Source: Photobacterium sp. TLY01 (GTDB taxonomy: Bacteria; Pseudomonadota; Gammaproteobacteria; Enterobacterales; Vibrionaceae). Taken from it: a stretch of 64,000 nucleotides of DNA. Positions 49,585 through 59,477 of this stretch are shown here, in pieces. The notes below the pieces were generated by a model that saw only the letters and a list, made by a program, of their open reading frames with translations, was not told the DNA's origin and ran no database searches. The stretch is from NCBI RefSeq assembly GCF_021432065.1, contig NZ_CP090364.1, forward strand, positions 310,001 to 374,000, read 5' to 3'. A program made the position numbers and the translations under genes. Numbering within the stretch: the first letter of the stretch is position 1; each line of letters starts with the position of its first letter.

Positions 49585-50943
49585 TCAGGTGAGAAACACA
49601 GTTGCCAGGCCGAGAAACACCGACAGGCCGATAATATCGGTAATGGTGGTTAATGCCATACCACCCGCGAGTGCCGGGTCGACATTGAGTTTTTTGAGAA
49701 TAATCGGTACGCCGACCCCCGCGATACCGGCGATCAGCAAATTGGTCAGCATTGCACCGGCGATAATGGCGCCGAGCATCAGGTTACCTTTCCACAGAAC
49801 CACCACGCCGCCAATGATCCCGGCCCACAAGAGACCATTGATTAGACCAACCCTGGCTTCTTTACTGAGCAGCCAGCGGGTGTTGGAATCGCCGATATGG
49901 CCGACGGCCAGACCGCGGATCACCAGGGCGACAGTCTGGTTGCCAGCGACGCCACCCATCGAAGGGACGATTGTCATGAGCACGGCGATGGCGGCCATTT
50001 TATCCAGGGTGTCTTCAAACATGTTGGAGACAGAGGCGGCGGCAAGTGCCGCCAGGACATTGACGCCCAGCCAGATGCTGCGGCGGCGGGCGGATTTCAT
50101 GACCGGCGCAAAGGTATCTTCATCGTCGTCCATCCCCGCCATACTCATCATGGAGTGTTCGGCGTCTTCCCGGATGATGTCGACCACATCATCAATGGTG
50201 ATCCGACCGACCAGCTGGTTATTGGCGTCGACCACAGGCGCAGAGAGCCAGTTGCGGCGCTCAAACAGGTTGGCCACTTCGCTGTCATCCATCTCGACAT
50301 TGATGGCTTCATCCGGATCGTCCATCACCTCATGGATCTGGACGTCAGGTTGCGTGGTGATCAGGGTGGCCAGTGAGAGATGGCCGATCAGCACATTGTG
50401 TTCATCCACCACATAGAGGGTATCGGTGGCTTCCGGCAGTTCGCCCCGCATACGCAGATAACGCAGGACCACATCGGCGGTGACATCGCCACGGATGGTG
50501 ACGAAGTCGGTACTCATGATACCGCCGGCGCTTTCCTCCGGATAAGCCAGCGCCAGCTCGACGCGATGCCGGTCCGCAGCATCCATCTGTGCCAGTACTT
50601 CACGGAAACGGCTGTCAGGCAGGCTACGAAGTACGTAAGCGACATCGTCGCTTTCCATACCTTCAGTGACAGCTGCCAGTTTTTCCGGCGCCATCATGGC
50701 TACGATACCGTCTTTGACGTCTTCAGACAGTTCGTCGAGGATCTCACCCTGCTCTTCAGGATCGGTCAACTGCCACAGCACCTGACGTTCTTTGGGCGGA
50801 CAGGCTTCGAGCAGGTGGGCGATATCCTCCGGCTCCATATCCTGCAACATTCGCCGGACGTGAACGAACATCCCTCGGTCCAGGGCCTGGTTAACCTGCT
50901 GTAGTGTCTGGTGGGTTTGATCTTGCTCGAAAACGTCCGCCAT
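49585..50943 (-). CDS. mgtE: Magnesium transporter MgtE
   Basis: A Mg2+ channel gated by cytoplasmic Mg2+. The 452-residue protein has the N-terminal helical MgtE_N domain (about 25-125), two CBS domains (about 130-255), a plug helix, and five membrane helices (about 280-450) with the pore motif SMGGVAGNQT. The ATG at 50943 (MADVFEQD) matches the usual N-terminus; a GTG at 50973 would add ten residues. It is downstream of npr on the same strand, after a 282-nt gap without a recognisable riboswitch. Confidence 0.94.
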   Translation of the reverse strand: MADVFEQDQTHQTLQQVNQALDRGMFVHVRRMLQDMEPEDIAHLLEACPPKERQVLWQLTDPEEQGEILDELSEDVKDGIVAMMAPEKLAAVTEGMESDDVAYVLRSLPDSRFREVLAQMDAADRHRVELALAYPEESAGGIMSTDFVTIRGDVTADVVLRYLRMRGELPEATDTLYVVDEHNVLIGHLSLATLITTQPDVQIHEVMDDPDEAINVEMDDSEVANLFERRNWLSAPVVDANNQLVGRITIDDVVDIIREDAEHSMMSMAGMDDDEDTFAPVMKSARRRSIWLGVNVLAALAAASVSNMFEDTLDKMAAIAVLMTIVPSMGGVAGNQTVALVIRGLAVGHIGDSNTRWLLSKEARVGLINGLLWAGIIGGVVVLWKGNLMLGAIIAGAMLTNLLIAGIAGVGVPIILKKLNVDPALAGGMALTTITDIIGLSVFLGLATVFLT

Positions 50944-51225
50944 AGAGAGAACTACCTTGCTTCGTGAATACACCCAGCCCTGTTGCGATGCAAATTGCCG
51001 GGAAATGGCGCAATAAGCTGAATATTAACGTAATCGCGCCGTCTTTGTCTCACTGGATCTGAGATCTTGCTAAGATTTCACCTGGCTGTAAGAAGGGGAG
51101 GTCGAGGCTTAACAAAGGGGATTTATCGTCTGTTGCCGGGCGTTTTGTGATTGTTCGATACGGATGCGGACAACATCATGTCAGATCTATCAGATTTCGC
51201 AGCGACGGAGCATACTGTGCGAAAC

Positions 51226-51501
51226 TCAGCTGTCTTCATCAAAACCGTTTTCGATCAGTGAGGCCACCGCGTCCAGCGCGACGCTGGCGTCTCCCCCTTC
51301 AGCACTGACGATGATCTTCTGGCCCTGTGCTGATTCCAGCATGAGCAAGCCCATGACACTGTCGGCAGTGGCAGATTTGTCTTCGTTGGTGACAGTGATA
51401 ATGGCATCAAAACTCTGTGCCAGTTCGACCAGTTTGATCGCCGCCCTGGCATGCAGGCCAAGGCGGTTCTTAATGAATAATTCCCGACTGACAGTATTCA
51501 T
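51226..51501 (-). CDS. ptsO: Nitrogen-PTS phosphocarrier protein NPr
   Basis: A 91-residue HPr-like protein that passes phosphate from PtsP (EI-Ntr) to PtsN. The phosphorylated residue is His17 in LGLHARAA; where E. coli has HARPA the proline is Ala here. The start is ATG 51501, two bases past the rapZ stop region; a TTG two codons earlier overlaps rapZ. It is the last gene of rpoN-hpf-ptsN-rapZ-npr. A 7-bp hairpin (TTTCGCA/TGCGAAA, 51195-51224) follows the stop but lacks a T-run. Confidence 0.93.
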   Translation of the reverse strand: MNTVSRELFIKNRLGLHARAAIKLVELAQSFDAIITVTNEDKSATADSVMGLLMLESAQGQKIIVSAEGGDASVALDAVASLIENGFDEDS

Positions 51502-51503
51502 GC

Positions 51504-52367
51504 TCAATGCTTCAGGTGACTTTGTTTTTCCAGGGTACGATGACGCACCTGAACCTGTTGTCCCCGCTGGCGGAAATAGTCGGCCAGTTGCTGGGCAACA
51601 TATACAGAGCGGTGCTGGCCGCCGGTACAGCCGATGGCAACCGTGACGTAACTGCGGTTGTTTTTCTCAAGCAAAGGCAGCCAGCTTTCCAGAAAGTGCC
51701 GGATCTGATAAATCAGCTGGCTGACTTCATAGTGACTGGCCAGATAGTCCTGTACTTCGCTGTCGAGGCCGGTTTGCGGCTTGAGTTCAGGGACCCAGTG
51801 GGGGTTGGGTAAGAAACGGACATCAAACACGTAATCCGCATCTGTGGGTAAGCCATGTTTGAATCCAAAGGATTCAAAGACCATCACCAGTTCACGGGCC
51901 TGGCGTCCCAGCACGCGAGCGCGCACGGTTTCACTCAGATCATGAATCGACAGTTGCGTGGTATCCAGCACCAGATCGGCGGCTTCTTTCAGATCTGCCA
52001 GCCAGGCGCTTTCCGCCTGAATCGCTTCTTCCAGACTCATATTTTGTCTCGAGAGCGGGTGCAGCCGCCGGGTTTCACTGTAACGTTTGACCAGGGTATT
52101 GTCATCGGCATCGAGAAACAGCAGGTTGACGTCTGCCTGTTGGCGAACGGCTTCCAGCGCTGAGCGGGTCAGATCATGATCGGCCGGCATATTGCGGACA
52201 TCAATGCTGACAGCAACATTCTGGGTGTGAGGATCCAGGGTTTTGATCAGATCCGAAAGCAAATGTACCGGCAGATTATCGACACAGTAATAGCCGAGAT
52301 CTTCCAGTACCCTGAGGGCCACTGATTTACCTGAGCCTGAGCGGCCGCTGACTATCATCAATTTCAT
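51504..52367 (-). CDS. rapZ: RNase adapter protein RapZ
   Basis: A 287-residue nucleotide-binding protein: Walker A GRSGSGKS at 8-15 and the C-terminal RapZ domain with [16 protein letters not shown]. In E. coli it senses glucosamine-6-phosphate and presents GlmZ sRNA to RNase E. It lies between ptsN and npr, as in enterics. Confidence 0.95.
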   Translation of the reverse strand: MKLMIVSGRSGSGKSVALRVLEDLGYYCVDNLPVHLLSDLIKTLDPHTQNVAVSIDVRNMPADHDLTRSALEAVRQQADVNLLFLDADDNTLVKRYSETRRLHPLSRQNMSLEEAIQAESAWLADLKEAADLVLDTTQLSIHDLSETVRARVLGRQARELVMVFESFGFKHGLPTDADYVFDVRFLPNPHWVPELKPQTGLDSEVQDYLASHYEVSQLIYQIRHFLESWLPLLEKNNRSYVTVAIGCTGGQHRSVYVAQQLADYFRQRGQQVQVRHRTLEKQSHLKH

Positions 52368-52389
52368 GACAAACCCTTCCTGATGGCTG

Positions 52390-52842
52390 TTATGACGGCT
52401 CTGAGGTCATGATCTGGTAAAGCTCTTCATCGCTTTTCGCTGCTCTGAGCTGTTTGAGGACCGCTTTATCGCTGAGCTTTTCGGCCATACTGGACAGCGT
52501 CTTCAGGTGTTCTTTGCACTGGGCATCCGGCACCAGAAGCGCAAAAAGCAGATCGACGGGTTGATTGTCAATCGCATCGAACTGGATAGGCTGCTGACAC
52601 TGGATCAACACTGCAATTGCCTGTTCGCTGTCGGTGACTCGGCCGTGGGGAATGGCAATACCATTCCCTATGCCTGTACTCCCCATTTTTTCACGGCTGA
52701 GCATACACTCAAACAGTGGCTGAGGATTTTGGTTTAAATGTTGGCCAGCAATTTCGCTGATGATTTCCAGCGCACGTTTTTTACTGGAGCAGTGGACTGC
52801 ACTCTTGGTGCAGTCCAGGCTTAATACTCGACTCAGTTGCAT
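52390..52842 (-). CDS. ptsN: Nitrogen-PTS regulatory protein PtsN (EIIA-Ntr)
   Basis: A 150-residue EIIA-fold protein phosphorylated at His66 (GIAIPHGR). It is the output of the PtsP-NPr-PtsN chain and controls K+ uptake and other targets in relatives. It begins 2 nt after hpf in the rpoN cluster. Confidence 0.95.
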   Translation of the reverse strand: MQLSRVLSLDCTKSAVHCSSKKRALEIISEIAGQHLNQNPQPLFECMLSREKMGSTGIGNGIAIPHGRVTDSEQAIAVLIQCQQPIQFDAIDNQPVDLLFALLVPDAQCKEHLKTLSSMAEKLSDKAVLKQLRAAKSDEELYQIMTSEPS

Positions 52843-52843
52843 G

Positions 52844-53131
52844 TTAATGACTATTGAGTTTGTCTTTATGTTTGTTCAGTTGACGGACCAGTTTATCAGT
52901 TAATTGATCAATTGCCGCATACATATTTTCAGAATCTGCTTTCGCGTGGATCTCTCCCGCGTTAATGTGCAGTGTCGCTTCGGCAATTTGCTGCATTTTT
53001 TCTACATTCAGCACAACATGCACGTTATTAATTTTATCGAAAAAGCGTTCCAGCTTATCGAACTTTGTTGTCACATACTCACGCAGGGCAGGGGTAACTT
53101 CAATGTGGTGACCAGTGAGATTAATTTGCAT
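52844..53131 (-). CDS. hpf: Short ribosome hibernation promoting factor HPF
   Basis: A 95-residue HPF/YfiA-family protein of the short type, which helps form 100S ribosome dimers in stationary phase. The start is ATG 53131 (MQINLTGHHIEVT), 9 nt after the strong site AAGGAGG; the ATG two codons earlier (53137) is too close to it. The N-terminal S30AE fold fills the whole protein. It follows rpoN by 28 nt. Confidence 0.93.
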   Translation of the reverse strand: MQINLTGHHIEVTPALREYVTTKFDKLERFFDKINNVHVVLNVEKMQQIAEATLHINAGEIHAKADSENMYAAIDQLTDKLVRQLNKHKDKLNSH

Positions 53132-53159
53132 AGACATCTTCCTCCTTAATCGCCGGCGA

Positions 53160-54644
53160 TCAGAGCAGGCGTTTTCTTTGGCTTGAAGGCGGAATACCCA
53201 GCGATTCACGGTATTTGGCGATTGTGCGCCGAGCCACCATGATGCCTTGATCCGCCAGTAATGTCGCAATTTTGCTATCACTCAAGGGTTTGGCCTGATT
53301 TTCGGCCGCAACCAATTTCTTCACCAGCGCGCGAATAGCCGTGGAGGAGCATTCTCCGCCGTTATCCGTACTGACATGGCTTGAGAAGAAGTACTTCAAC
53401 TCAAAAATACCGCGTGGGGTATGCATAAATTTCTGGGTGGTCACCCGGGAGATCGTTGATTCGTGCATTTCAACGGCCAGGGCAATATCGTTGAGGACCA
53501 TCGGCTTCATGGCTTCCTCACCGTATTCAAAAAAATCTTGCTGATGTTCAACAATGCAGCGTGCCACTTTCAGCAGGGTATCGTTGCGGCTCTCCAGGCT
53601 TTTGATCAGCCATTTAGCATCCTGAAGATGGCTGCGGATAAACTGGCTGTCGGCACTGTTGCGCGTTTGTTTGCTCATCGCCGCGTACTGTTCGTTAACG
53701 CGAAGGCGCGGCACGCTGTCCGGATTGATGGTCACCACCCATTTGCCTTTATCCTTGAATACGGACACGTCTGGAATGACGTACTCAGTTTCCGAGGCCA
53801 CCACACGGTTGCCCGGACGGGGTTCAAGAGAGTGGATCAGGGCCATGACGTTTTTCAGCTCATCTTCTTTGAGCTTAGTGTCACGCATCAGCTGGCGATA
53901 GTCGCGGTTGCCCAGTAAATCCAGGTGCTCAATCAGCACCATTCTCGCTTCGTTCAGCCAGGGCGTATCTTCCGGATAGGTGGCCAGTTGCAGCAGCAGG
54001 CATTCGCGAAGATCTCGTGACGCTACACCCAGCGGATCAAATTGCTGGACGCGTTTCAGGACGGCTTCGACTTCATCGAGTTCGACGTTTTCATCGCCCA
54101 TGCTTTCCAGAATATCGTCGCAGGTGCAGGTGAGATAGCCTTTCTCATCCACGGCATCAATGATGGCAAACGCAATCGCGCGGTCGGTATCGCTGAACGG
54201 CGTCAGTTCCAGCTGCCACATCAGGTAATCTTGCAGGGTTTCTGTGGTCTCGCCCTGATAGACCGGCATGTCGTCATCCGGCGCAATCCCGGCACTGCCG
54301 GTCCCGGCGCTGTAGACATCATCCCAGGTGGTATCGACGGGCAGCTCAGCCGGCATTTCCCGCTGCTCAATGACATCTGTGGTATCGAAGGAATCGCTGC
54401 TGATGTCTTCGTATTGCTCTGCAGCATCGTTTTTGCCGTCGGCGTGGATGTCATCCGCATCAGACGACGGGCTGTCGCCATCCGGGTGGCTTTCGTCAAG
54501 CTCCAGCAGGGGGTTGGCATCTAAGGCCTCCTGGATTTCCTGTTGCAGATCCAGGGTAGAAAGTTGCAGCAGACGAATGGCCTGTTGCAGTTGCGGCGTC
54601 ATTGCCAATTGTTGACCAAGCTTGAGCTGGAGCGAAGTTTTCAT
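53160..54644 (-). CDS. rpoN: RNA polymerase sigma-54 factor
   Basis: Sigma-54 directs polymerase to -24/-12 promoters under enhancer-binding activators; in Vibrionaceae it controls flagella, nitrogen and quorum-sensing genes. The 494-residue protein has the Gln/Leu-rich region I ([20 protein letters not shown]), an acidic region II (about 55-120), the core-binding region, and the RpoN box [10 protein letters not shown] at 471-480. It heads the rpoN-hpf-ptsN-rapZ-npr cluster, 121 nt after lptB. Confidence 0.97.
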   Translation of the reverse strand: MKTSLQLKLGQQLAMTPQLQQAIRLLQLSTLDLQQEIQEALDANPLLELDESHPDGDSPSSDADDIHADGKNDAAEQYEDISSDSFDTTDVIEQREMPAELPVDTTWDDVYSAGTGSAGIAPDDDMPVYQGETTETLQDYLMWQLELTPFSDTDRAIAFAIIDAVDEKGYLTCTCDDILESMGDENVELDEVEAVLKRVQQFDPLGVASRDLRECLLLQLATYPEDTPWLNEARMVLIEHLDLLGNRDYRQLMRDTKLKEDELKNVMALIHSLEPRPGNRVVASETEYVIPDVSVFKDKGKWVVTINPDSVPRLRVNEQYAAMSKQTRNSADSQFIRSHLQDAKWLIKSLESRNDTLLKVARCIVEHQQDFFEYGEEAMKPMVLNDIALAVEMHESTISRVTTQKFMHTPRGIFELKYFFSSHVSTDNGGECSSTAIRALVKKLVAAENQAKPLSDSKIATLLADQGIMVARRTIAKYRESLGIPPSSQRKRLL

Positions 54645-54765
54645 GCGTGTACAGACACCTTGTGATTATTGTATGAATCGCTTGTTTTGGGGTCTTTAGG
54701 CCAGTCGAATCAAAACCTTCGACCAGCCTTGGCAGCTTACCTCGGTTGTATCCTTTTATCTATAA

Positions 54766-55491
54766 CTATAGACGGAACTGGTCTCCCAGATAGACACGTT
54801 TTACGTGCTCGTCATTGAGCACATCCGACGGTGAGCCGTGCGCAATCAGTTGTCCTTGGCTGACGATGTAAGCGTGCTCACAAACGTCCAGCGTTTCCCG
54901 TACGTTGTGGTCTGTGATTAACACGCCCAGGCCGCGATCTCTGAGGTGTTCGATGATCTTCTTAATATCGATCACTGAGATAGGGTCAACCCCGGCAAAG
55001 GGTTCATCCAGCAAAATAAATTTTGGGTTGGCTGCCAGTGCGCGGGCGATCTCTACCCGGCGTCGCTCGCCCCCCGACAGTGCCATGCCCTGACTGTTGC
55101 GAATATGCTGGATATGGAATTCATCCAGCAGTTCCTCAAGCTTGTCCTGGCGTTCGGCTTTGGTCAGGTCTGCGCGGGTCTGCAGCACTGCCATCAGGTT
55201 GTCATGTACACTCAGCTTGCGGAAGATCGATGCTTCCTGAGGCAAATAGCCAATGCCCATCCGGGCGCGGTTATGCATGGGCTGCAGGCTGATGTCATGA
55301 CCGTCGATGGTAATCTGGCCTTCATCACGGGCAACCAGACCAACAATCATATAAAACGACGTGGTTTTGCCGGCACCGTTCGGGCCAAGCAGACCGACAA
55401 TCTTGCCAGATTCCACTTCCAGGCTGACATCGGAAACGACTTTACGGCCGTTGTAGCTTTTCGCCAGATGGGTTGCGGTTAACTTTGACAT
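54766..55491 (-). CDS. lptB: LPS export ABC transporter ATPase LptB
   Basis: The 241-residue cytoplasmic ATPase of the LptB2FGC complex that pulls LPS from the inner membrane. Walker A GPNGAGKT at 36-43, signature LSGGERRR, Walker B FILLDEPF. It is 12 nt after lptA. Confidence 0.96.
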   Translation of the reverse strand: MSKLTATHLAKSYNGRKVVSDVSLEVESGKIVGLLGPNGAGKTTSFYMIVGLVARDEGQITIDGHDISLQPMHNRARMGIGYLPQEASIFRKLSVHDNLMAVLQTRADLTKAERQDKLEELLDEFHIQHIRNSQGMALSGGERRRVEIARALAANPKFILLDEPFAGVDPISVIDIKKIIEHLRDRGLGVLITDHNVRETLDVCEHAYIVSQGQLIAHGSPSDVLNDEHVKRVYLGDQFRL

Positions 55492-55503
55492 TCGTTCTCT
55501 TAT

Positions 55504-56004
55504 TTATTGTTTTTGTTTGATCTGGTTCGGCTGCAGTATGGTGGTCACACGCTGTTGGTCACCACTGGTCGCAACCAGCTTCTGCTCATCAATTTTGTAA
55601 CTGATGGTTTTGCCCTTAATTTCACTGCCTTCCTGAATCAGCACGGCTTTGTCTGTCATCTTGAGAAATTCTGTCGCTGTCTCATAGCGCATTTGCATGG
55701 CAGAGCCGTTGATGGGTTTGCCGTCATCCATCTTCTGATAAAACGTGGCCGGCGATCCATAGGCATCGATGGTTTGCTGATCGCCATTTTGAGTCTGGCG
55801 AGTGACAATGATTTTGTCGGCACGGATATCAATACTGCCCTGACGCAGCGAGACGTTGCCCGTGAAGGTCACTACGTTTTTCTGGATGTCCAGTTCCTGG
55901 CTGTCCGAGTTGATATAGATCGGCTGCTCGGTATCGTTGCTTAATGCCCAGCCAGAGGTGCTGACTACCAGGCACAGCAGGGCGCTAATTTTGCAAAGCT
56001 TCAT
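55504..56004 (-). CDS. lptA: LPS transport periplasmic bridge protein LptA
   Basis: A 166-residue periplasmic OstA-fold protein with a signal peptide (MKLCKISALLCLVVSTSGWA). It forms the bridge carrying LPS from LptC to LptD. It overlaps lptC by 20 bp. Confidence 0.95.
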   Translation of the reverse strand: MKLCKISALLCLVVSTSGWALSNDTEQPIYINSDSQELDIQKNVVTFTGNVSLRQGSIDIRADKIIVTRQTQNGDQQTIDAYGSPATFYQKMDDGKPINGSAMQMRYETATEFLKMTDKAVLIQEGSEIKGKTISYKIDEQKLVATSGDQQRVTTILQPNQIKQKQ

Positions 56005-56548
56005 ATCTACCTTTCACATTATTCATCAGGGTCGCCACACTGCGTTCCATGTTCCCTTTCATGCCAATGCCTTCGTTCTGAAAGGCACTGCCGGTAATCG
56101 TGACCGGATCGGGGGTGTCGAAATCTTTGCTGATTAAATCTAATCGCAGTGTATCTGTTTTTATCGCATTAATGGCGGAGTCAGGTAACAGATTGAAGAT
56201 CCGCACATTACCAGACATCTGCAGTATGTGTTCTTTATCTAGTGTGGCGTGATTTGCACTGATGCGCCATTCACTTTCTTTACCCTCTTTGTAAACCCAG
56301 ATCACCGGTTGCTGGAACTCGGTATTCCCGCTGAGGTTGTAATACTCCAGGGTGTCGGATTCGATGCGGTAGCTGCGAATACCCGCTTCGTTGTATGAGG
56401 TATTTTTCACCCCGGTTCCGGTAAAGATCGGCTTTTCGTTATCGGGCGCGGTCAGAGTGTCCTGCTGCCAGTGCTTTTGCAGCAGGTAGTAACCGGTCCA
56501 TGCACACAGTATGACCAGCAGCGCACAGAGTAACCGGTTTAACGTCAT
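55985..56548 (-). CDS. lptC: LPS export protein LptC
   Basis: A 187-residue bitopic inner-membrane protein with an N-terminal membrane segment (about 5-22) and a periplasmic jellyroll that takes LPS from LptFG. It overlaps kdsC by 4 bp (ATGA) and lptA by 20 bp. Confidence 0.95.
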   Translation of the reverse strand: MTLNRLLCALLVILCAWTGYYLLQKHWQQDTLTAPDNEKPIFTGTGVKNTSYNEAGIRSYRIESDTLEYYNLSGNTEFQQPVIWVYKEGKESEWRISANHATLDKEHILQMSGNVRIFNLLPDSAINAIKTDTLRLDLISKDFDTPDPVTITGSAFQNEGIGMKGNMERSVATLMNNVKGRYEALQN

Positions 56549-57105
56549 ATACTCAGGCCCTTATGCTGATCCAATTCGCCGCGCGATTCCAGAATCAGAT
56601 CGCAGACTTCCCGCACCGCACCATAACCGCCTTTGGTGCGGGTGGTCAGGCTGGCTCGTTGCGACAGCAGCGGGTGGCCGTCGGCGACGCAGACGGACAG
56701 TCCCACTTCGGCCATCACGGGCCAGTCAATGAGATCGTCACCGATATAAGCCGTATATTCAGCTGCGATCCCCAGTTTATCAACGATATCCTGATAGGCT
56801 GCCAGTTTGTTGTCCTGGCCCTGATAAATGTGCCGGATACCCAGTGCTGACATGCGGTTTTCAACAATCTGCGAGCGGCGGCCAGTGATAATGGCCACCT
56901 CAACGCCGGCGGCCATCAGAGATTTGATGCCATAGCCGTCCCGGGTATGAAAAGTTTTCAGCTCTTCGCCCTGGTTACCCATGTAAATCCTGCCATCGGA
57001 AAACACGCCATCCACATCGCAGATCAGCAGGCGTATGTTTCTGGCCCGCTGAAAAAGGTGCTGCGGGACCGGTCCGTACAGGGTCGGTTGCATTTCTGTC
57101 GTCAT
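56545..57105 (-). CDS. kdsC: 3-deoxy-manno-octulosonate-8-phosphate phosphatase
   Basis: A HAD-superfamily (C0, tetrameric) phosphatase that frees Kdo from Kdo-8-phosphate for the LPS inner core. The nucleophile motif is CDVDGVFSDG; later motifs ITGRRS and YIGDDLIDW are present. 186 residues from ATG 57105, one base into the kdsD stop (TGATG), with GGAG 7 nt upstream; GTG at 57108 is an alternative. Confidence 0.95.
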   Translation of the reverse strand: MTTEMQPTLYGPVPQHLFQRARNIRLLICDVDGVFSDGRIYMGNQGEELKTFHTRDGYGIKSLMAAGVEVAIITGRRSQIVENRMSALGIRHIYQGQDNKLAAYQDIVDKLGIAAEYTAYIGDDLIDWPVMAEVGLSVCVADGHPLLSQRASLTTRTKGGYGAVREVCDLILESRGELDQHKGLSI

Positions 57106-58076
57106 CACATTACTCCGGCTCTGAGCAGATCATGCATATTCAGAGCACCGACCAGCTGCTGGTCATCGACAACCAGCAGGCCGTTAATTTTTCTTTCTTC
57201 CATCAGTTTCAGCCCTTCGGCAGCCAGGACCTGAGAGGAAATGGTCGCCGGATTTGCAGACATGACTTCCCCAATCCGTGTCTGATGGATATCAATGCGT
57301 TTATCGAGCAAGCGGCGCAGGTCACCATCGGTAAAGATGCCGCTTAATCTTTGATGATCGTCAACGATGGCCGTCATCCCCAGCCCCTGGCGGGAGACTT
57401 CGAGCAGGGCATCTTTGATGCTGGCATCCTGGTGGATCACGGGCAGGCGATCGCCGCTGTGCATCACATCGGCAATGCGCAGCAATAATTTGCGACCCAG
57501 CGCACCGCCAGGGTGGGAGAGGGCAAAATCGTCCGCCGTAAAACCACGAGCTTCCATCAGCGCAATCGCCAGTGCATCTCCCATGGCCAGCGTGGCGGTG
57601 GTACTGGAAGTGGGGGCCAGGTTGAGCGGACAGGCTTCCTGATTAACAGTGATTTGCAAATGCACCTGAGCCAGCCGTGCCATGGTCGAATCGGGCTTGC
57701 CCGTCATGCTGATTAACGCAATGCCCTGGCGTTTCATCACAGGCAACAGCGTCAGGATTTCATCGGCTTCACCGGAATTGGAAATCGCCAGCACGAGATC
57801 ACGTTTATCCAGCATACCGAGATCGCCGTGACTGGCTTCTCCGGGGTGGACAAAAAATGCTGGTGTCCCTGTGCTGGCAAGGGTCGCGGCAATTTTACAG
57901 CCGATGTGGCCAGATTTTCCCATCCCCATGACGATCACTTTACCCTGACAGCGGCTGATGAGCTGACAGGCTTCACTGAAACTGCCATTGATATATTGCG
58001 ACAGGCCCTTGAGGGCTTCGGCTTCAATGTCAATCACGCGTCGGCCAATCTGGCCGTAGTCAAAGGAATCAGGCAT
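57105..58076 (-). CDS. kdsD: Arabinose-5-phosphate isomerase KdsD
   Basis: Converts ribulose-5-phosphate to arabinose-5-phosphate, the first step of Kdo synthesis. The 323-residue protein has a SIS sugar-isomerase domain (about 35-185, MGMGKSGHIGCKIAATLAS) and two C-terminal CBS domains (about 205-320). It is next to yrbG and kdsC in the yrbG-kdsD-kdsC-lptC-lptA-lptB run. Confidence 0.96.
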   Translation of the reverse strand: MPDSFDYGQIGRRVIDIEAEALKGLSQYINGSFSEACQLISRCQGKVIVMGMGKSGHIGCKIAATLASTGTPAFFVHPGEASHGDLGMLDKRDLVLAISNSGEADEILTLLPVMKRQGIALISMTGKPDSTMARLAQVHLQITVNQEACPLNLAPTSSTTATLAMGDALAIALMEARGFTADDFALSHPGGALGRKLLLRIADVMHSGDRLPVIHQDASIKDALLEVSRQGLGMTAIVDDHQRLSGIFTDGDLRRLLDKRIDIHQTRIGEVMSANPATISSQVLAAEGLKLMEERKINGLLVVDDQQLVGALNMHDLLRAGVM

Positions 58077-58090
58077 AGTTACGTTCTCGG

Positions 58091-59059
58091 TTAAGCCGCC
58101 ATATTATAAAGCAGATAGCTCTGATAGGCGACAAAGCATAAAATCAGAATCAAGCCTTCCAGGCGGTTGATGCGACGGCGTTTGCCCAGTGCCATCAGCA
58201 CCAGCAGCAGAGACAGGCCCAGCATGACGTAAAAGTCCCGTCCCATTGCCAGTGGACTGATCACTGAGGGATTGAGCAGGCCCGGCAGTCCCATCACGGC
58301 CAGAATATTGAAGACATTGGAGCCGATGATGTTACCTACAGCCATGTCGTCTTCACCTTTTTGGAGGCTGGCAATCGATGCCGCCAGTTCCGGCAGGCTG
58401 GTGCCGACGGCAATAATCGTCAGGCCGATCACCAGATCGCTCATGCCGAAGTATTTGGCAATGGTGACGGCGGAATCAACCAGCATGTTGGCCGCATAAG
58501 GCAGCAAGACCAGGCCAATCACAATCCAGACGGATGCCGCCACATTGCTGACACCCTGGGGAATTTCAGATTCCTGCTCTTCCAGCAGAATGTCCTGAGC
58601 GCCGTTGTTTCCGCTGCGGCTGACTTTCAGCATCGCCAGAATGAAAATAACAAATAAAACAACCAGCAAGACGCCTTCGAAGAAGCCTAAATAACTGTCC
58701 CACAGCAATACACCTGCAATCAGTGTGACCACCATCATCAGCGGGAGTTCACGGCGAATAATGCCGGAACTGATAGATAATGGCTTGATCAGGGCAGTTA
58801 AACCCAGGATTAACGCAATATTTGCAATGTTTGAACCCAGAACATTACCGACCGCGGTATCTGTTTTTCCTGCCAGTGCCGCAGTGGCAGACACCATCAT
58901 TTCCGGGGCAGAGGAGCCCATCGCCAAAATGGTCATACCGATAATGAGTGGAGCAACCCCTAAATTTCTTGCTAAGGCTGCTGAACCAAACACAAGTCGA
59001 TCTGCACTCCATACCAGTAACGCAAGTCCGATACAGAGCAACAAGATGGCTTCAAGCAT
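58091..59059 (-). CDS. yrbG: CaCA-family calcium/sodium antiporter (YrbG type)
   Basis: A 322-residue inner-membrane exchanger with the two alpha repeats of the CaCA superfamily: MGSSAPEMMVSATAAL with GNVLGSNIANI, and VGTSLPELAASIASL with GNIIGSNVFNI. About ten membrane helices. It heads the reverse-strand kds-lpt cluster and is divergent from mlaF. Confidence 0.94.
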   Translation of the reverse strand: MLEAILLLCIGLALLVWSADRLVFGSAALARNLGVAPLIIGMTILAMGSSAPEMMVSATAALAGKTDTAVGNVLGSNIANIALILGLTALIKPLSISSGIIRRELPLMMVVTLIAGVLLWDSYLGFFEGVLLVVLFVIFILAMLKVSRSGNNGAQDILLEEQESEIPQGVSNVAASVWIVIGLVLLPYAANMLVDSAVTIAKYFGMSDLVIGLTIIAVGTSLPELAASIASLQKGEDDMAVGNIIGSNVFNILAVMGLPGLLNPSVISPLAMGRDFYVMLGLSLLLVLMALGKRRRINRLEGLILILCFVAYQSYLLYNMAA

Positions 59060-59352
59060 GATGAACCCTTATAGATTTTTCAATGAGCTGGTTTTGAAGG
59101 GGGTAATTTTGACGTTTCACTGACGAAAATGGAAGGAAAAGCCGAGAGTATTTACTTTCGTGCTGTGATCTTGATATGGGAAACCCGCAACTGATGACCT
59201 GTGAGGGGGTGAATGGTACTGAATCCGCAGCCGGATTGGTTTCGTTCAGGACTTTTATGTTATAAAAAACAAGATTCATAACCTGAGTCGGGATTGAATT
59301 CACCGGATAAAGGCCAAGCACGAAAAATCACAACGAGCTGACAGGTATTCCC

Positions 59353-59381
59353 TTGAGTTGGTCTGCTAATCTACCTATGAT
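59353..59381 (+). promoter_or_regulatory. Candidate promoter for the mla operon
   Basis: TTGAGT (59353-59358) and TATGAT (59376-59381) are separated by 17 nt, a good sigma-70 match, about 97 nt before the mlaF start. Confidence 0.5.
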
Positions 59382-59422
59382 CAACCACATGCAATATAAC
59401 TAATTAATTACATTCAATTATG

Positions 59423-59461
59423 CTTGTATCGGCTGCATTCAGGATGAATCACGGATACAAG
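59423..59461 (+). repeat. Inverted repeat in the mlaF leader
   Basis: CTTGTATC (59423-59430) pairs with GATACAAG (59454-59461), and inside them ATTCA (59437-59441) pairs with TGAAT (59445-59449). The hairpin ends just before the mlaF ribosome site AGGAAGG and could affect its translation. The rest of the 418-base spacer 59060-59477 shows no gene. Confidence 0.6.
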
Positions 59462-59477
59462 GGTATTTAGGAAGGTT

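Noticed and set aside
49571-50416. 281-residue frame antisense to mgtE
   Set aside because: Low-complexity Ser/Thr/Arg-rich translation typical of a shadow frame; mgtE on the other strand is complete.
50944-51225. Magnesium riboswitch upstream of mgtE
   Set aside because: The leader lacks recognisable M-box conserved blocks, so no riboswitch is claimed.
53132-53281. 48-residue N-terminal extension of HPF
   Set aside because: The extension overlaps the rpoN 3' end, while the conserved HPF start has a strong ribosome site just upstream; the family length is 95.
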